Assembly (NCBI GenBank): GCA_017413025.1
Contig: JAFPVE010000011.1
Coordinates: 124,001-188,000, forward strand
Source: Acetobacter sp.
GTDB taxonomy: Bacteria > Pseudomonadota > Alphaproteobacteria > Acetobacterales > Acetobacteraceae
Length of the DNA: 64,000 bases
Direction: 5' to 3'
The notes under the pieces were generated by a model. The model saw nothing but the letters and a program-made list of their open reading frames with translations. It was not told where the DNA came from and searched no databases. The translations under genes were made by a program, and so were the position numbers. Positions 45,475 through 55,533 of the stretch are shown here, piece after piece. Position 1 is the stretch's first letter. Each line of letters opens with the position of its first letter.

Positions 45475-48417
45475 ATGCATAGCTCATCTTCTCACCGACA
45501 TCCCGAAGTTGAACAAGAGGCTGATACTTTACGTCAACTTGAACATCATTTTAAACAAATTTCTCAAGATTTCTCACAACAGAGTGAGGATAATTTTGCA
45601 ACGCGCCATATTGGACCTACGCCCCAAGAGCAAACCTACATGCTCCAAAAGCTCGGTGTTTCCTCACTCGAGGCGTTAATCGATCAAACTTTACCCCATG
45701 AAATTCGTACACAAAAAGCTATTGGACTCGGTAAAGAATGGAGCGAATCGGCTGTTCTTGATCGTTTGCGTGCCATAGCCGCCCAAAACAAACGGTATAC
45801 TTCTCTCATTGGACAAGGCTATTACGGCACGATTCTTCCCCCTGTTATTCAGCGTAATGTGCTTGAAAATCCGGCTTGGTATACCGCCTACACCCCCTAC
45901 CAACCCGAAATTAGCCAAGGTCGCCTCGAAGCCCTCTTTACTTTCCAAACCATGATCGCAGAACTGACGGGTTTAGATATTGCGAATGCCTCTCTCCTTG
46001 ATGAGGCAACAGCGGCTGCCGAGGCAATGACACTCGCCCACCGTATAACTTCTTCTTCACCAAAATTATTTTTTATAGATCACGAATGCCACCCTCAAAC
46101 CATTGCCGTTCTCAAGACCCGCGCTGAACCTATTGGCATTCATGTTATTGTAGGAAATCCTTCAACAGACCTTGATGTCACACGTGTTTTTGGGGCGATT
46201 TTTCAATATCCGGGTACATCAGGCGACATTATAGACCAGCGCGATCTTATAGATTCTCTCCATGCCGAAGGTGCACTTGCCCTTATGGTCGCGGATCCGC
46301 TCGCTCTTACACTTCTTACTCCACCCGGGTTATTAGGCGCTGATATTGCTGTTGGATCTACCCAACGTTTTGGGCTTCCCATGGGCTTTGGCGGTCCACA
46401 TGCCGCCTATATAGCCGTGCGTGATGCCTATAAACGCCATATCCCGGGACGGTTAGTTGGTTTATCGGTTGATTCGGCGGGGCAACCTGCCTATCGTTTA
46501 GCGTTACAAACACGTGAACAACACATCCGTCGCGAAAAAGCAACCTCTAACATTTGCACTGCTCAAGTTCTTCCTGCGGTTATTGCCGCCATGTATGCCG
46601 TTTACCACGGACCTGAAGGTCTTAAAGCCATTGCTTTACGTATTCATATGCTGACGGCATGCCTTGCCGCGGGGCTTCGTGCTCTCGATTATGTCGTTGA
46701 AACCGAATATTTCTTTGATACGTTGACCATAAAAACCGGTGACACTGCCACCACTTTGTTACAACGTGCACAAACTTTAGGCATAAATCTATGTGATCGT
46801 GGTGCTGGGCATATTGGGATTAGCCTTGATGAAACCTCTACCCTTCAAACCGTATTACGGGTTTGGTCTATTTTCTGCCCAGATTCTACGACTCTTCAAA
46901 ATATAATACGTACTTTACCAATGCTTCCCTCGGCGTTACCCTCTACGTTGATACGCCAAACGGACTTTATGGTACAAGAGGTTTTTCACGCTTACCACTC
47001 AGAAACGGATATTTTACGCTATTTGCGCCGCCTTGCCGATAAAGACCTCGCGCTTGACCGTAGTATGATCCCGCTTGGATCATGCACAATGAAACTTAAT
47101 GCTACGGTTGAAATGATGCCCATTACGTGGCCAGAATTTTGTGATCTTCATCCCTTTATCCCTTCTAAACAAGCCCGCGGATATGAAACTCTTCTGCATG
47201 ACCTCACCCAATGGCTTTGTGCCTTAAGCGGGTACGAGGCGATTTCTTTTCAGCCCAATTCTGGCGCACAAGGGGAATATGCCGGGCTTTTAGCGATTCG
47301 CCATTATCACAAAGATCGTGGTGAAAGCCAACGCGTGATTTGCCTTATTCCCGAATCGGCACATGGAACGAACCCTGCCTCTGCCACAATGGCGGGGATG
47401 CGTGTTGTGACTGTGCGCTGTGATCATGAAGGCAATATTGACCTTGAGGATATGTACCATAAAATTGATACCCATGCGCCAGAACTCGCTGCGGTTATGG
47501 TTACTTACCCCTCAACGCATGGTGTTTTTGAAGAAAATATACGTTCTTTGTGCGATAGAGTACACCAAGCCGGTGGACAAGTGTATATTGACGGGGCAAA
47601 TATGAACGCACAAGTAGGGCTTGCACGCCCTGCTGATTATGGCGGCGATGTTAGCCATTTTAATCTTCATAAAACTTTTTGCATTCCCCATGGTGGTGGC
47701 GGTCCGGGGATGGGTCCTATTGGCGTGCGTCAGCATTTAGCCCCCTATTTACCCGGTTCTCCTTGTGGTGTGTCTCCATGCGTAACGTCTCTCACCGTAG
47801 GACCCGTTAGTGCAACACCCTTTGGTTCTGCTTCTATTCTCCCCATTTCTTGGGCGTATATGCGCCTTATGGGCGATGAGGGGCTTAAACGAGCTAGCCA
47901 AGTCGCTATTCTCAATGCGAATTATATCGCAACCCGTTTATCAGAAGCATACCCTGTGCTCTATCGAGGAAAACATGGGCGTGTTGCTCATGAATGTATT
48001 CTTGACCTACGCCCCATAAAAACAGCCACAGGTGTGAGTGTTGATGATATTGCCAAACGACTCATCGATTATGGCTTCCATGCCCCTACTGTAAGCTTTC
48101 CTGTAAGTGGTACTTTTATGGTCGAACCCACAGAATCAGAAGGGCTTCGTGAGCTCGATCGTTTTTGTGAAGCCTTGTTAAGTATTCGTGCCGAAATAGC
48201 AGCGATTGAACAAGGAGAATATTCTGTTGAGAACTCTCCCTTACGGCATGCCCCTCATACTGCCGCCGCTGTTACAGCACAAAATTGGACTCTTCCTTAC
48301 CCTCGCACGCTAGGGGCATGCCCTCGTGGCGTTTCTTATAGCACAAAATATTGGTCACCTGTAGGGCGCATTGATGCCGTTTATGGGGATCGTCATCTTG
48401 TCTGTGTTTGGCGTTAA
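45475..48417 (+). CDS. gcvP: Glycine dehydrogenase (decarboxylating), single-chain
   Basis: 980 residues from ATG 45475 (ttaggaattatt); TTG 45457 is a weaker option. This is the fused form of GcvPA and GcvPB; in many bacteria they are separate subunits. The N-terminal half has [13 protein letters not shown] and [13 protein letters not shown]; the C-terminal half carries the PLP lysine (about Lys733) in [16 protein letters not shown]. An extra N-terminal stretch of about 30 polar residues precedes the usual beginning. It decarboxylates glycine onto GcvH. Confidence 0.96.
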   Translation: MHSSSSHRHPEVEQEADTLRQLEHHFKQISQDFSQQSEDNFATRHIGPTPQEQTYMLQKLGVSSLEALIDQTLPHEIRTQKAIGLGKEWSESAVLDRLRAIAAQNKRYTSLIGQGYYGTILPPVIQRNVLENPAWYTAYTPYQPEISQGRLEALFTFQTMIAELTGLDIANASLLDEATAAAEAMTLAHRITSSSPKLFFIDHECHPQTIAVLKTRAEPIGIHVIVGNPSTDLDVTRVFGAIFQYPGTSGDIIDQRDLIDSLHAEGALALMVADPLALTLLTPPGLLGADIAVGSTQRFGLPMGFGGPHAAYIAVRDAYKRHIPGRLVGLSVDSAGQPAYRLALQTREQHIRREKATSNICTAQVLPAVIAAMYAVYHGPEGLKAIALRIHMLTACLAAGLRALDYVVETEYFFDTLTIKTGDTATTLLQRAQTLGINLCDRGAGHIGISLDETSTLQTVLRVWSIFCPDSTTLQNIIRTLPMLPSALPSTLIRQTDFMVQEVFHAYHSETDILRYLRRLADKDLALDRSMIPLGSCTMKLNATVEMMPITWPEFCDLHPFIPSKQARGYETLLHDLTQWLCALSGYEAISFQPNSGAQGEYAGLLAIRHYHKDRGESQRVICLIPESAHGTNPASATMAGMRVVTVRCDHEGNIDLEDMYHKIDTHAPELAAVMVTYPSTHGVFEENIRSLCDRVHQAGGQVYIDGANMNAQVGLARPADYGGDVSHFNLHKTFCIPHGGGGPGMGPIGVRQHLAPYLPGSPCGVSPCVTSLTVGPVSATPFGSASILPISWAYMRLMGDEGLKRASQVAILNANYIATRLSEAYPVLYRGKHGRVAHECILDLRPIKTATGVSVDDIAKRLIDYGFHAPTVSFPVSGTFMVEPTESEGLRELDRFCEALLSIRAEIAAIEQGEYSVENSPLRHAPHTAAAVTAQNWTLPYPRTLGACPRGVSYSTKYWSPVGRIDAVYGDRHLVCVWR

Positions 48418-48615
48418 GTCTGGCTCCAAAAGTACAGACTCCCCACCCCCATAGCTGCAAAGGTATAGGAGTCTTATAGTTCTTATAAACTCTAAACATG
48501 CCACAGAGGTTTATAAAAGAAAAAAGCGTATTCCGCAGAGGCACAAAAGAGGAAAAAGAGAGCAATCACAACACAGCTATAAAAACTGAAAGCTATCAAC
48601 AACGGAAAACACCCC

Positions 48616-48987
48616 ATGAAAATAGTAATACGCTTGACTTTTCTTTGCCTTGCTGTTTTTCTTATGATCTTTCATCAACATGAAAGTAACGCCCAAGAAA
48701 GAAGCCTACCTCCAAAACAACCCTATCTGACAGGTGTTATTATCCCCAAACCTACCCCAAAAACATGCTCTGATTACTATCTCACTCATCATCTTAAGCT
48801 TAAAAAAGCCATAAGTGTTATTTTACATTCTCTTATCAACAAAGGGCTAATGACTCAAAAAGAATTTGATCACGCTGTCGCAGAGGGAAAGACTGGGAAT
48901 TTCAAAGATATAGATACCGCGTTAGCCCTGTTTCAACCGAAAGCACTTCGTGACTATTTAATTATTTGTGAAGGATTTAATCCGTAA
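48616..48987 (+). CDS. Secreted protein of a two-cysteine family, short form
   Basis: 123 residues. A signal peptide (about 1-26, ending SNA) precedes a mature domain bounded by two cysteines: PTPKTCSDYY (Cys51) and ALRDYLIICEGF (Cys118). Between them is a helical stretch. The same N-terminal and C-terminal boundaries occur in the two minus-strand neighbours (49008-49937, 50000-51102), in which coiled coils are inserted. I know no named family for this module. A disulfide between the two cysteines in the periplasm is likely. It is convergent with the next gene. Confidence 0.65.
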   Translation: MKIVIRLTFLCLAVFLMIFHQHESNAQERSLPPKQPYLTGVIIPKPTPKTCSDYYLTHHLKLKKAISVILHSLINKGLMTQKEFDHAVAEGKTGNFKDIDTALALFQPKALRDYLIICEGFNP

Positions 48988-49007
48988 AGGTGTTTTTGAG
49001 AAAACCC

Positions 49008-49937
49008 TTAGAATAATTGTCCCCCAGGTATTAAATTGGGCTGAACATGTACGTGCTGCTTTAATTCGGATTTAAATAAAAACGGAGATTTGGCGTAAGA
49101 AGGCAGAATAATGGCAACGGGTTGATGTGTAGCTTGCCCAATCTTTAGACAGCCAACCATAAAAGAAGGCCACTTTTTGGGGGTCAACTGCTCATAGAGA
49201 GCGATAAGATCGGCATAATTCCCGTTTTTAGTTGCCGCTACGGCTTTGTTAAACGCCACGATACGAGGGGTCGTAACTTTAGCAAGCTGCGCAAATTTAT
49301 TATTATACTTTTCAAATTTTTGAGTATCTTGCTCAAATTGGTTCGTTTTCTGCTCGAATTGGTTCGTTTTTTGTTCAAATTGGTTCGTTTTTTGTTCAAA
49401 TTGGTTCGTTTTTTGTTCAAATTGGTTCGTCAGCGGTAAGGATTGTCTTATTAAGGCGTTCATCTTGTTCATAAAACTACTATTTTGAGGGTTGTCGTGA
49501 TTCAGACCTTGAAGGATTTGTTTAGTGTCAGCCGTCACTTGTTTACCTAATGCAGCCACTTGCTTACCTTCTACATCCACTTGTTTAGTATCAGAATTCA
49601 CTTGTTTACGGTCAGTAGTCACTTGCTTTCCGAACGCAGCGTTTTGCCAGCCCCAGATGATATATTGTCTCAACTTTTGATTTTTAATAGGCTTGAGCAG
49701 ATATAGCCCTGTGGCATATTCCTCAGCCTTTGCTAGTTGAAGATGTGTATTCACATAAGAAACAGAGCAAGTTTCTTGGCTTGGCTGTGGAGGTGTTGTG
49801 GCATTGAGGTAGGTTGTCAACATCACTAAATTATTTTCTTGCTTTTGATCCTGATGATGGCTACACCCAGCAAGAAAAACAGCAAAGCTCACACCACACA
49901 ACAATTTTAACGGGGGTAGATTCAAGGATGTTTTCAT
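49008..49937 (-). CDS. Lipoprotein with heptad repeats inside a two-cysteine module
   Basis: 309 residues. Lipoprotein signal ending FLAGC (Cys25). The module starts at QPSQETCSVSY (Cys57) and ends at WPSFMVGC (Cys263), with a tail of 46 residues after it. Between them are two blocks of heptads: KQV(xxDxx) units (about 108-144), then five near-identical TNQFEQK units (about 170-204) from a 21-base tandem repeat. This predicts a long coiled coil. Near its C-terminus NGNYADLIALYEQLTPKKW matches the other two family members. Function unknown; the layout suits an envelope spacer or adhesin-like protein. Confidence 0.68.
   Translation of the reverse strand: MKTSLNLPPLKLLCGVSFAVFLAGCSHHQDQKQENNLVMLTTYLNATTPPQPSQETCSVSYVNTHLQLAKAEEYATGLYLLKPIKNQKLRQYIIWGWQNAAFGKQVTTDRKQVNSDTKQVDVEGKQVAALGKQVTADTKQILQGLNHDNPQNSSFMNKMNALIRQSLPLTNQFEQKTNQFEQKTNQFEQKTNQFEQKTNQFEQDTQKFEKYNNKFAQLAKVTTPRIVAFNKAVAATKNGNYADLIALYEQLTPKKWPSFMVGCLKIGQATHQPVAIILPSYAKSPFLFKSELKQHVHVQPNLIPGGQLF
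49329..49430 (-). repeat. 21-bp tandem repeat encoding heptads
   Basis: Five copies at exact 21-base spacing; the conserved core TTGGTTCGT begins at 49338, 49359, 49380, 49401 and 49422. The last three copies are nearly identical, which points to recent slippage expansion. Each copy adds one coiled-coil heptad without changing frame. Confidence 0.9.
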
Positions 49938-49999
49938 TTTTTAACTTCCTGTGTGCGTTGCAACACTTGCACCATTGTACATAAATTTATAAACTCCCT

Positions 50000-51102
50000 C
50001 TAGCGACCAGAGGGCCAATTCTTAGCACAGCTGATGAGAAAATTACGCCATGGGGTGGGTGGGAGCTGCGAAAAAATAGCGATGAAGTCTGCGCCATTAT
50101 TCTCGTTGTTCGCTTCTTTCAGGGCTTGCGTCACATTAGCGTAACGACTTTTAGATTCCTGTACGAGTTGCATCACTTGCGGTAATATTATCGATTTCAT
50201 ATTTTGTGCTTCTTCTTGCAGTTTTTGTACCGTTTTCTGCAGTTTCTGTTTCATTTGCTCCGCTTTCTGTAAGAGTTGCTCATCTTTCAGTTCAAATGAC
50301 TCAATTTGGTTGATACTCATCCCACGACTTGGAGGTAAGAGTACAGAGTTTGCAAGCGGTAACGTTTCGTTATCCATCTCATGCACTTTGTTAACAATTT
50401 CAAACAGTTTGTCCTCTATAGCGAACAGCTGCACATTAGGTTGCCATACATATAGATTTATATAGCCTACGCCTGCATGGTAGAGAGCAGGGTGACTTTT
50501 TCCATAAGCATTAGAACAAGTTTCTTGGCTTGCTTGCGGAGGTGTTGTGGTATTGACGGCTGTTTTCCACGTTTGTACCTGTTTCATTGTCAGATTCTGC
50601 ATCTTTGACATAATTTTTTTCTCTTTTTGCAGAAGAGCATATTCTCCTTGCAGAGGATTATCTTCTTCTTGCAGAATATGACCTTCTCCCAGCAGAAGAC
50701 TACCTTCTCTTATCAAAAGATTTCTTTCTGCCGATAGATCTTTTCCCTCTTTCATAAGTATTGTCGCACAGCCCAGCAAAAAGTGAGAGAGGGCTGGTGG
50801 ATTCATTTGGGCATAAATTTCCTCTAGAGGCACAGGATCATTACGCATCTCAAGCTCTTTTAAGCTTGCGATCAGGGTAAAAACTGCGATCTGAGGAGGG
50901 ATACCTTTTTCTGCCGCCTCTTTGATCACCCATCGTTCCTCCCCTCCTTTGATATCGTCGGCAATCTGAGGATTAAAAAAACATGCCTTGGCTGATGGTT
51001 TGGGATAGTTTTTCTGTCCCACCCATCGAAAATACTACAGCCTGAAAGAGAAACAGCGAGGCTTATACCTAACAAAAATTTTAGGGGGGGGGTAATGAAC
51101 AT
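50000..51102 (-). pseudogene. Lipoprotein with two copies of the two-cysteine module, frameshifted after the signal
   Basis: ATG 51102 (gagg site) begins a lipoprotein signal MFITPPLKFLLGISLAVSLS then GC (lipobox LSGC, Cys22), very close to the signal of the 49008-49937 gene (PPLKLLCGVSFAVFLAGC). This frame stops at 50926 after 58 residues, but the main domain runs in a different frame from GTG 51022 (340 residues). One base change near 51020-51040 would join them. The main frame has a first module (Cys14 to Cys85, with LEEIYAQMNPPALSHFLLGC) and a second (SQETC Cys169 to Cys332). Between them run heptads such as NLLIREG-SLLLGEG. A nine-C tract lies within the signal codons. Real decay, a switch or a read error cannot be told apart. 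Confidence 0.62.
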
Positions 51103-51157
51103 TTTTTTAGCCTCATGGCATATTTCCTTATTCTCTTATCATCTGAACCAGTTTTTA

Positions 51158-52192
51158 CTAGCTTCTCTTTTGAGTCTTTTGCGCAAGAAAGAACCTACGG
51201 CAAAGCCACCATAGAAATAACATGACTAAAAAAGCTGTCAAACGCTTCTGTAAAGCCGAAGAAACAAAAAAACTTAACGGGCTTTCTAATCGACGTGCTT
51301 TTTCATCATAAGCACCATTAGCGGTCAAGCACCCTTTGACAGGGCTATAGAGCGCATCGGGGAGAGAGGTTTCGGTTTCAGTTTCAATCCAATCATGTCC
51401 CATCTGGTCTTTATAGCCGTATATCGCACGATAAGAACGCCAAGAATATGGTAAAAAACGACTTAAGAAATCAGGCACTAAAGCCCCAAGTCCGATAGAA
51501 ATCGAATCGCTTCGGCTAAAAACAGCCCGACAAATGGCTTCTGCTGCTACTTCAGGCGCATAAACAGCCCCATAGGGTTGCATCATTTTCCCTGTTAAAT
51601 TCCGTGTCCACCCGTAGCGAGTGGTATTTATCGCCGGCAAATTGACCATAACGACACGAATATTATCCGCATCGTGCCGAAGTTCGACGCGTAGACTTTC
51701 ACAAAAAGCGCGCAACCCTGCCCGTGCTCCATTTTCAACAGCTTGAAGCGGAAGATCGCGTAAATGAAGGGCAAGATCGAGGTTGATAATCGTGCCAACA
51801 CCGCGCCGACGCATAACCTCTAAGGCGGCAAGTGTGCCGTGAATACTGCCCATATAGGTTACATAAGTAGCCCGTTGAATATCGGCGACAGGTAAGTCGG
51901 CAACTTGCCCAAAAGCAGAAGCCCCTGCGCCATTGACCCAAACAGCAATAGAGCCTAACTTTTCTTCAACCGTCGCAGCAGCATGGCTTACAGCCTGTGC
52001 ATGGGTAACATCAAGCGGGATCATCAACGAACGAACATGATGCCGATCAAGAACGTGTGCGGTTTCTTGTAAACGGTCTGCATCACGCCCAAGTAAGGCA
52101 ATATCAAAACCAGCCCGTCCGAGAGCAACAGCCGTTGCCCGCCCAATCCCTGAACCCGCTCCAGTAATAACTGCTACAGATGTCGATACCAT
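51158..52192 (-). CDS. SDR-fold protein lacking the catalytic Ser-Tyr-Lys, with C-terminal membrane helix
   Basis: 344 residues. NAD(P)-binding TGAGSGIGRATAVAL (residues 10-24) and VNGAGASAFG are intact. Where catalytic SDRs have NVSS...YxxxK, this has INLDLALH then QAVENGARAGLRAF (about 150-163), so Ser, Tyr and Lys are all absent. The C-terminus carries one membrane helix (FLVMLFLWWLCRRFF). It may bind a dinucleotide without oxidising anything, or have a changed mechanism. The role is unknown. Confidence 0.72.
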   Translation of the reverse strand: MVSTSVAVITGAGSGIGRATAVALGRAGFDIALLGRDADRLQETAHVLDRHHVRSLMIPLDVTHAQAVSHAAATVEEKLGSIAVWVNGAGASAFGQVADLPVADIQRATYVTYMGSIHGTLAALEVMRRRGVGTIINLDLALHLRDLPLQAVENGARAGLRAFCESLRVELRHDADNIRVVMVNLPAINTTRYGWTRNLTGKMMQPYGAVYAPEVAAEAICRAVFSRSDSISIGLGALVPDFLSRFLPYSWRSYRAIYGYKDQMGHDWIETETETSLPDALYSPVKGCLTANGAYDEKARRLESPLSFFVSSALQKRLTAFLVMLFLWWLCRRFFLAQKTQKRS

Positions 52193-52372
52193 TATTGAAC
52201 CATAACTCTTTTGAATGCTTATTCGTTTAAGATAACCTATGACGACGCGAATCGTTTTGAAACAAAACTTAACAAAGATTTTTTTTAACGAAATAACGAT
52301 ATTATTTCAAGAAACAAGAAAACATTAAAGTCGCCCTAAAAACAAAGATAAAAAAAGAAATACTCATTCTTT

Positions 52373-53554
52373 TTATCTATCAATGAGTAAAGACGTCACT
52401 CTTTTTTTGAAAGGGTTTGTCTTATCCGCCAGCTGTAAACATGCCTGACGGATATAGCAAAAGGGCGTTTCATCACGCGTATAAAGCGTTGCAATACCAT
52501 TTGTACCCGCAAATAAAGGGGCTGTTACCCGCCGGTGCCGTTGCTCAAAACGACGTAAACCCTCTTTAGCACCCATATCTCCCTTTTCTGTCAGCGATTC
52601 TAATACAGCACGCACAAGCGTTTCTTGCCCTTTAAGCCCAAGATTAAACCCGTGTGCTGTAATAGGGTGCATACCTACAGCCGCATCACCCACAAGGGCA
52701 AGACGTTGTGTCACAAACCGATGCGCATAAACGCCTTTTAACGGGTAGATATGGCATGTACTCACACGACGCATAGCCCCTAGCCTGCCCCCGACACGGC
52801 GCGTTATTTCGTGGTTAAACGCCTCTTGAGAAAGAGTCAGTATGTGGTGATTTTCTGCCTCTGATAGCATGAGAACCAAAGATGAAACCATCCCATTAAG
52901 GGGCAATAGAGCAATGGTTTGTCCCTTATCAAACCATTGTAAAGCTACATTGTTATGGTGTATGTCATGCGCCATACGACAAACGAGCATTGTTTTCTTA
53001 AAATCATGCACGATTGCTCCTATGCCAGCCCGTTGACGCGTCGGCGAAAAGCGACCATCAGCTGCCACAACTAACGACGCCCGAATTTCATGCCCAGAAG
53101 AGTCGCGCACAAGAGTATAAGTCGGCTCAAAATGAAGAAAATCGACATCAGCCTGAAAAAATAAAGACACATTCTTTTGTTGAGAAACCGCTACAGACAG
53201 CGCACGACGAATGACATGATTCGCAACAAGCCAGCCTAAAACCTCAACGCCGTACCCTTGCGTGTCAAAACGAAGGGCACGGAGGAAATCCCCCGTTTCA
53301 ACACGCGCTTCTCTTAAAGGCGAAATTTCTGCCGATTCTATAAACGACCACGCGCCTATTTCTTGAAGAATACGCACAGAACTATGCGTAAGAGCAATTT
53401 CTCGCCCATCAAAAGCAGGATTTTCCCAATCGGCTTGGGCAAGACGCTCTATAACAACAACACGTAAACCTTCCCGTGCAAAAGAAAGAGCTGTTGCCAA
53501 CCCGACAGGACCACCCCCAACAACCACAACATCCGTTTGTATAACAGAAACCAC
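52373..53554 (-). CDS. UbiH/COQ6-family FAD monooxygenase (ubiquinone biosynthesis)
   Basis: 393 residues, GTG start at 53554. FAD motif VVVVGGGPVGLATALSFAREG; the second motif is LALVGDAAVGMHPITAHGFNLGL (GD motif), with the family-characteristic HPITAxGFNLGL. Such enzymes hydroxylate the ubiquinone ring. Whether it acts as UbiH, UbiF or UbiI cannot be decided from sequence, and many alphaproteobacteria use one relaxed enzyme. Confidence 0.88.
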   Translation of the reverse strand: MVSVIQTDVVVVGGGPVGLATALSFAREGLRVVVIERLAQADWENPAFDGREIALTHSSVRILQEIGAWSFIESAEISPLREARVETGDFLRALRFDTQGYGVEVLGWLVANHVIRRALSVAVSQQKNVSLFFQADVDFLHFEPTYTLVRDSSGHEIRASLVVAADGRFSPTRQRAGIGAIVHDFKKTMLVCRMAHDIHHNNVALQWFDKGQTIALLPLNGMVSSLVLMLSEAENHHILTLSQEAFNHEITRRVGGRLGAMRRVSTCHIYPLKGVYAHRFVTQRLALVGDAAVGMHPITAHGFNLGLKGQETLVRAVLESLTEKGDMGAKEGLRRFEQRHRRVTAPLFAGTNGIATLYTRDETPFCYIRQACLQLADKTNPFKKRVTSLLIDR

Positions 53555-53612
53555 CTTCTAAAAACCTTACGGTATAAACATTATATTTTTACATAATATT
53601 TTTACACAGGTT

Positions 53613-53987
53613 TTATACAGGAAAAAGGGGTAAAGGTTTACCACCTAGTAAATGAATATGAAAATGAGGCACTTCCTGCCCGCTATCAGGTCCGGCATTC
53701 GTAATGAGGCGATAGCCGTTTTTCTCTAATCCCATATGCCGTGCCACTTCTCCGACAGATCGCATCACACCAACAATTTCATCAGGAGAGGCTTTCGTAT
53801 GAAAATCCATAAAAGAAACATAAGCCTGACGTGGAATAATGAGTACATGCACAGGGGCTTTTGGCGCAATATCATGAAACGCCATAACCCACTCATTTTC
53901 AAAAACCTTATTACAAGGCACTTCGCCCCGTAAAATACGCGCAAAAACATTTTGAGAATCGTAAGGCGCTTTTCCGTCTATTTGCAT
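53613..53987 (-). CDS. HIT-family (HinT-like) nucleotide hydrolase
   Basis: 124 residues from ATG 53987 (gggaggttagagcc upstream); the frame extends further but the ribosome site fixes the start. The catalytic triad HFHIHLL and APVHVLIIPR are as in HinT, which hydrolyses adenosine phosphoramidates. The HIT/his-gene neighbourhood (here hisE) is common in alphaproteobacteria. Confidence 0.9.
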   Translation of the reverse strand: MQIDGKAPYDSQNVFARILRGEVPCNKVFENEWVMAFHDIAPKAPVHVLIIPRQAYVSFMDFHTKASPDEIVGVMRSVGEVARHMGLEKNGYRLITNAGPDSGQEVPHFHIHLLGGKPLPLFPV

Positions 53988-54315
53988 GGCTCTAACCTCC
54001 CTTTCTCTGAACGATACACAGCCACAACGTATTACCCTCAAAGAGAACACTACTCGAATGATTTCTTTCGGTAGTTTTTAGATTATTTTAATTATTATTT
54101 CTTAATTATTTTACTCTTTTAGATGCTTTCTATTGCAATCCTCATATGCCAAATCAAAACAAAATTTACACCGAATTTAACACAAGCCGACAGCAGACGC
54201 AACTTTGTCCCGATAAAGAAGAAAAAAGGTTAAGCCCTTTAGTCGTTACCGTTATAAATTTTTTATAAATTTTTCTATTAACATCTTCCTTTATTTTTCA
54301 TTTAACCCTTATTTT
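53988..54315. other. Spacer between the HIT gene and hisE
   Basis: 328 bases, AT-rich with T/A runs. No coding sign. A run of two TTTTTCATTTAA copies occurs next to the hisE stop (about 54294-54320), a short direct repeat of unknown meaning. Confidence 0.4.
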
Positions 54316-54765
54316 TCATTTAAGAAGTCTTTCGTTCATAGAGCGAGACGCCTTTTCAACAATACCGCTCACTCCCTCACGACGCTGTAACTCTGTCCAA
54401 ACTTCATCGGGTGTTATGCCAACAGATACCCATAAAACCATAAGATGATAAAGCACATCGGCACTTTCTTTAATAAAAAGATCACGACGCCCCGCTACAG
54501 CCTCAATCACACACTCAACGGCTTCTTCACCAAATTTTTGTGCTATTTTTGCCGTGCCTCGTGCTAGTAATTTAGCAGAATAACTCACATTAGGATCTAT
54601 ATCTTTACGGCTTTGTATCACGTGATAGAGATCCTCTAAAATACGGCTATCAGGCGTAGAAATATCGACGTGCTGCGTTAAAAAAGACTGTTCGTTTGTT
54701 GGCTTGGTTTCTTGTTGATTATGACACAACTTACTATCATGGGGCATTATATATTTCTCTCTCAT
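54316..54765 (-). CDS. hisE: Phosphoribosyl-ATP pyrophosphatase HisE
   Basis: 149 residues from ATG 54765, immediately after the hisF stop; ATG 54747 is possible. The core [13 protein letters not shown]... and [20 protein letters not shown]... (metal-binding Glu residues) and [13 protein letters not shown] match HisE. It carries a longer polar N-terminal extension (about 35 residues) than usual. HisE removes pyrophosphate from phosphoribosyl-ATP, the second histidine step. Confidence 0.93.
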   Translation of the reverse strand: MREKYIMPHDSKLCHNQQETKPTNEQSFLTQHVDISTPDSRILEDLYHVIQSRKDIDPNVSYSAKLLARGTAKIAQKFGEEAVECVIEAVAGRRDLFIKESADVLYHLMVLWVSVGITPDEVWTELQRREGVSGIVEKASRSMNERLLK

Positions 54766-55533
54766 TCATAGAACGTCTATATTTCTTACAGGACATTGTG
54801 TTTCTGCTAAATAATTTTTGACTTGGGCAATTGAAAATTCCCCAAAATGAAAAACACTAGCCGCTAATAAACCCGTTGCACCAGCACGCGCACCTTCTAC
54901 AAAATGTTCGAGTGTGCCAACACCCCCAGAAGCCACAACAGGTAAACGCACAGCTGACGTTACAGCACACAATAAAGGAATATCAAAACCTGATTTTGTC
55001 CCATCTCGATCCATAGAAGTCAGTAAAATTTCCCCGGCACCACGCTCTGCCACTTCCCGACACCATGCTATTGCATCACGTCCTGTAGGATTGCGCCCCC
55101 CATGGGTATAAACCTCCCATTGGTTGGGGGCAACTTGTCTTGCATCTACCGCCACAACCACACATTGACTCCCAAACCGATTCGCCGCTTCATTGATCAA
55201 TTCGGGACGCTTAACTGCAGCGGAATTGATCGCGCATTTATCAGCCCCAACCAAAAGTAAGCGACGCATATCTTCCACACTACGCACCCCACCACCAACG
55301 GTTAAAGGGAGAAAAATACGCTCCGCCGTATGACTCACAACATCAAGAATCGTTTCATGATTTTCATGGCTAGCTGTAATATCAAGAAATGTCAACTCAT
55401 CGGCACCAGCTGCATCATAAAACGCTGCCTGTTCTACAGGGTCACCCGCATCACGCAACGAAACAAAATTAACGCCTTTAACAACACGCCCATTTTTAAC
55501 ATCTAAACATGGGATAATACGTAATTTTAACAT
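54766..55533 (-). CDS. hisF: Imidazole glycerol phosphate synthase subunit HisF
   Basis: 255 residues from ATG 55533 (agggg site). Starts [20 protein letters not shown] with the catalytic Asp; [23 protein letters not shown] and [12 protein letters not shown] (phosphate loops) are present, and the second catalytic Asp is in [15 protein letters not shown]. With HisH it forms the glutamine-dependent ring-closing enzyme. The start overlaps the hisA stop by 7 bases. Confidence 0.97.
   Translation of the reverse strand: MLKLRIIPCLDVKNGRVVKGVNFVSLRDAGDPVEQAAFYDAAGADELTFLDITASHENHETILDVVSHTAERIFLPLTVGGGVRSVEDMRRLLLVGADKCAINSAAVKRPELINEAANRFGSQCVVVAVDARQVAPNQWEVYTHGGRNPTGRDAIAWCREVAERGAGEILLTSMDRDGTKSGFDIPLLCAVTSAVRLPVVASGGVGTLEHFVEGARAGATGLLAASVFHFGEFSIAQVKNYLAETQCPVRNIDVL

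Noticed and set aside
48436..48474. Terminator after gcvP (AGACTCC/GGAGTCT)
   Set aside because: Stem of 7 bp with a 25-base loop and no T-run; too weak to call.
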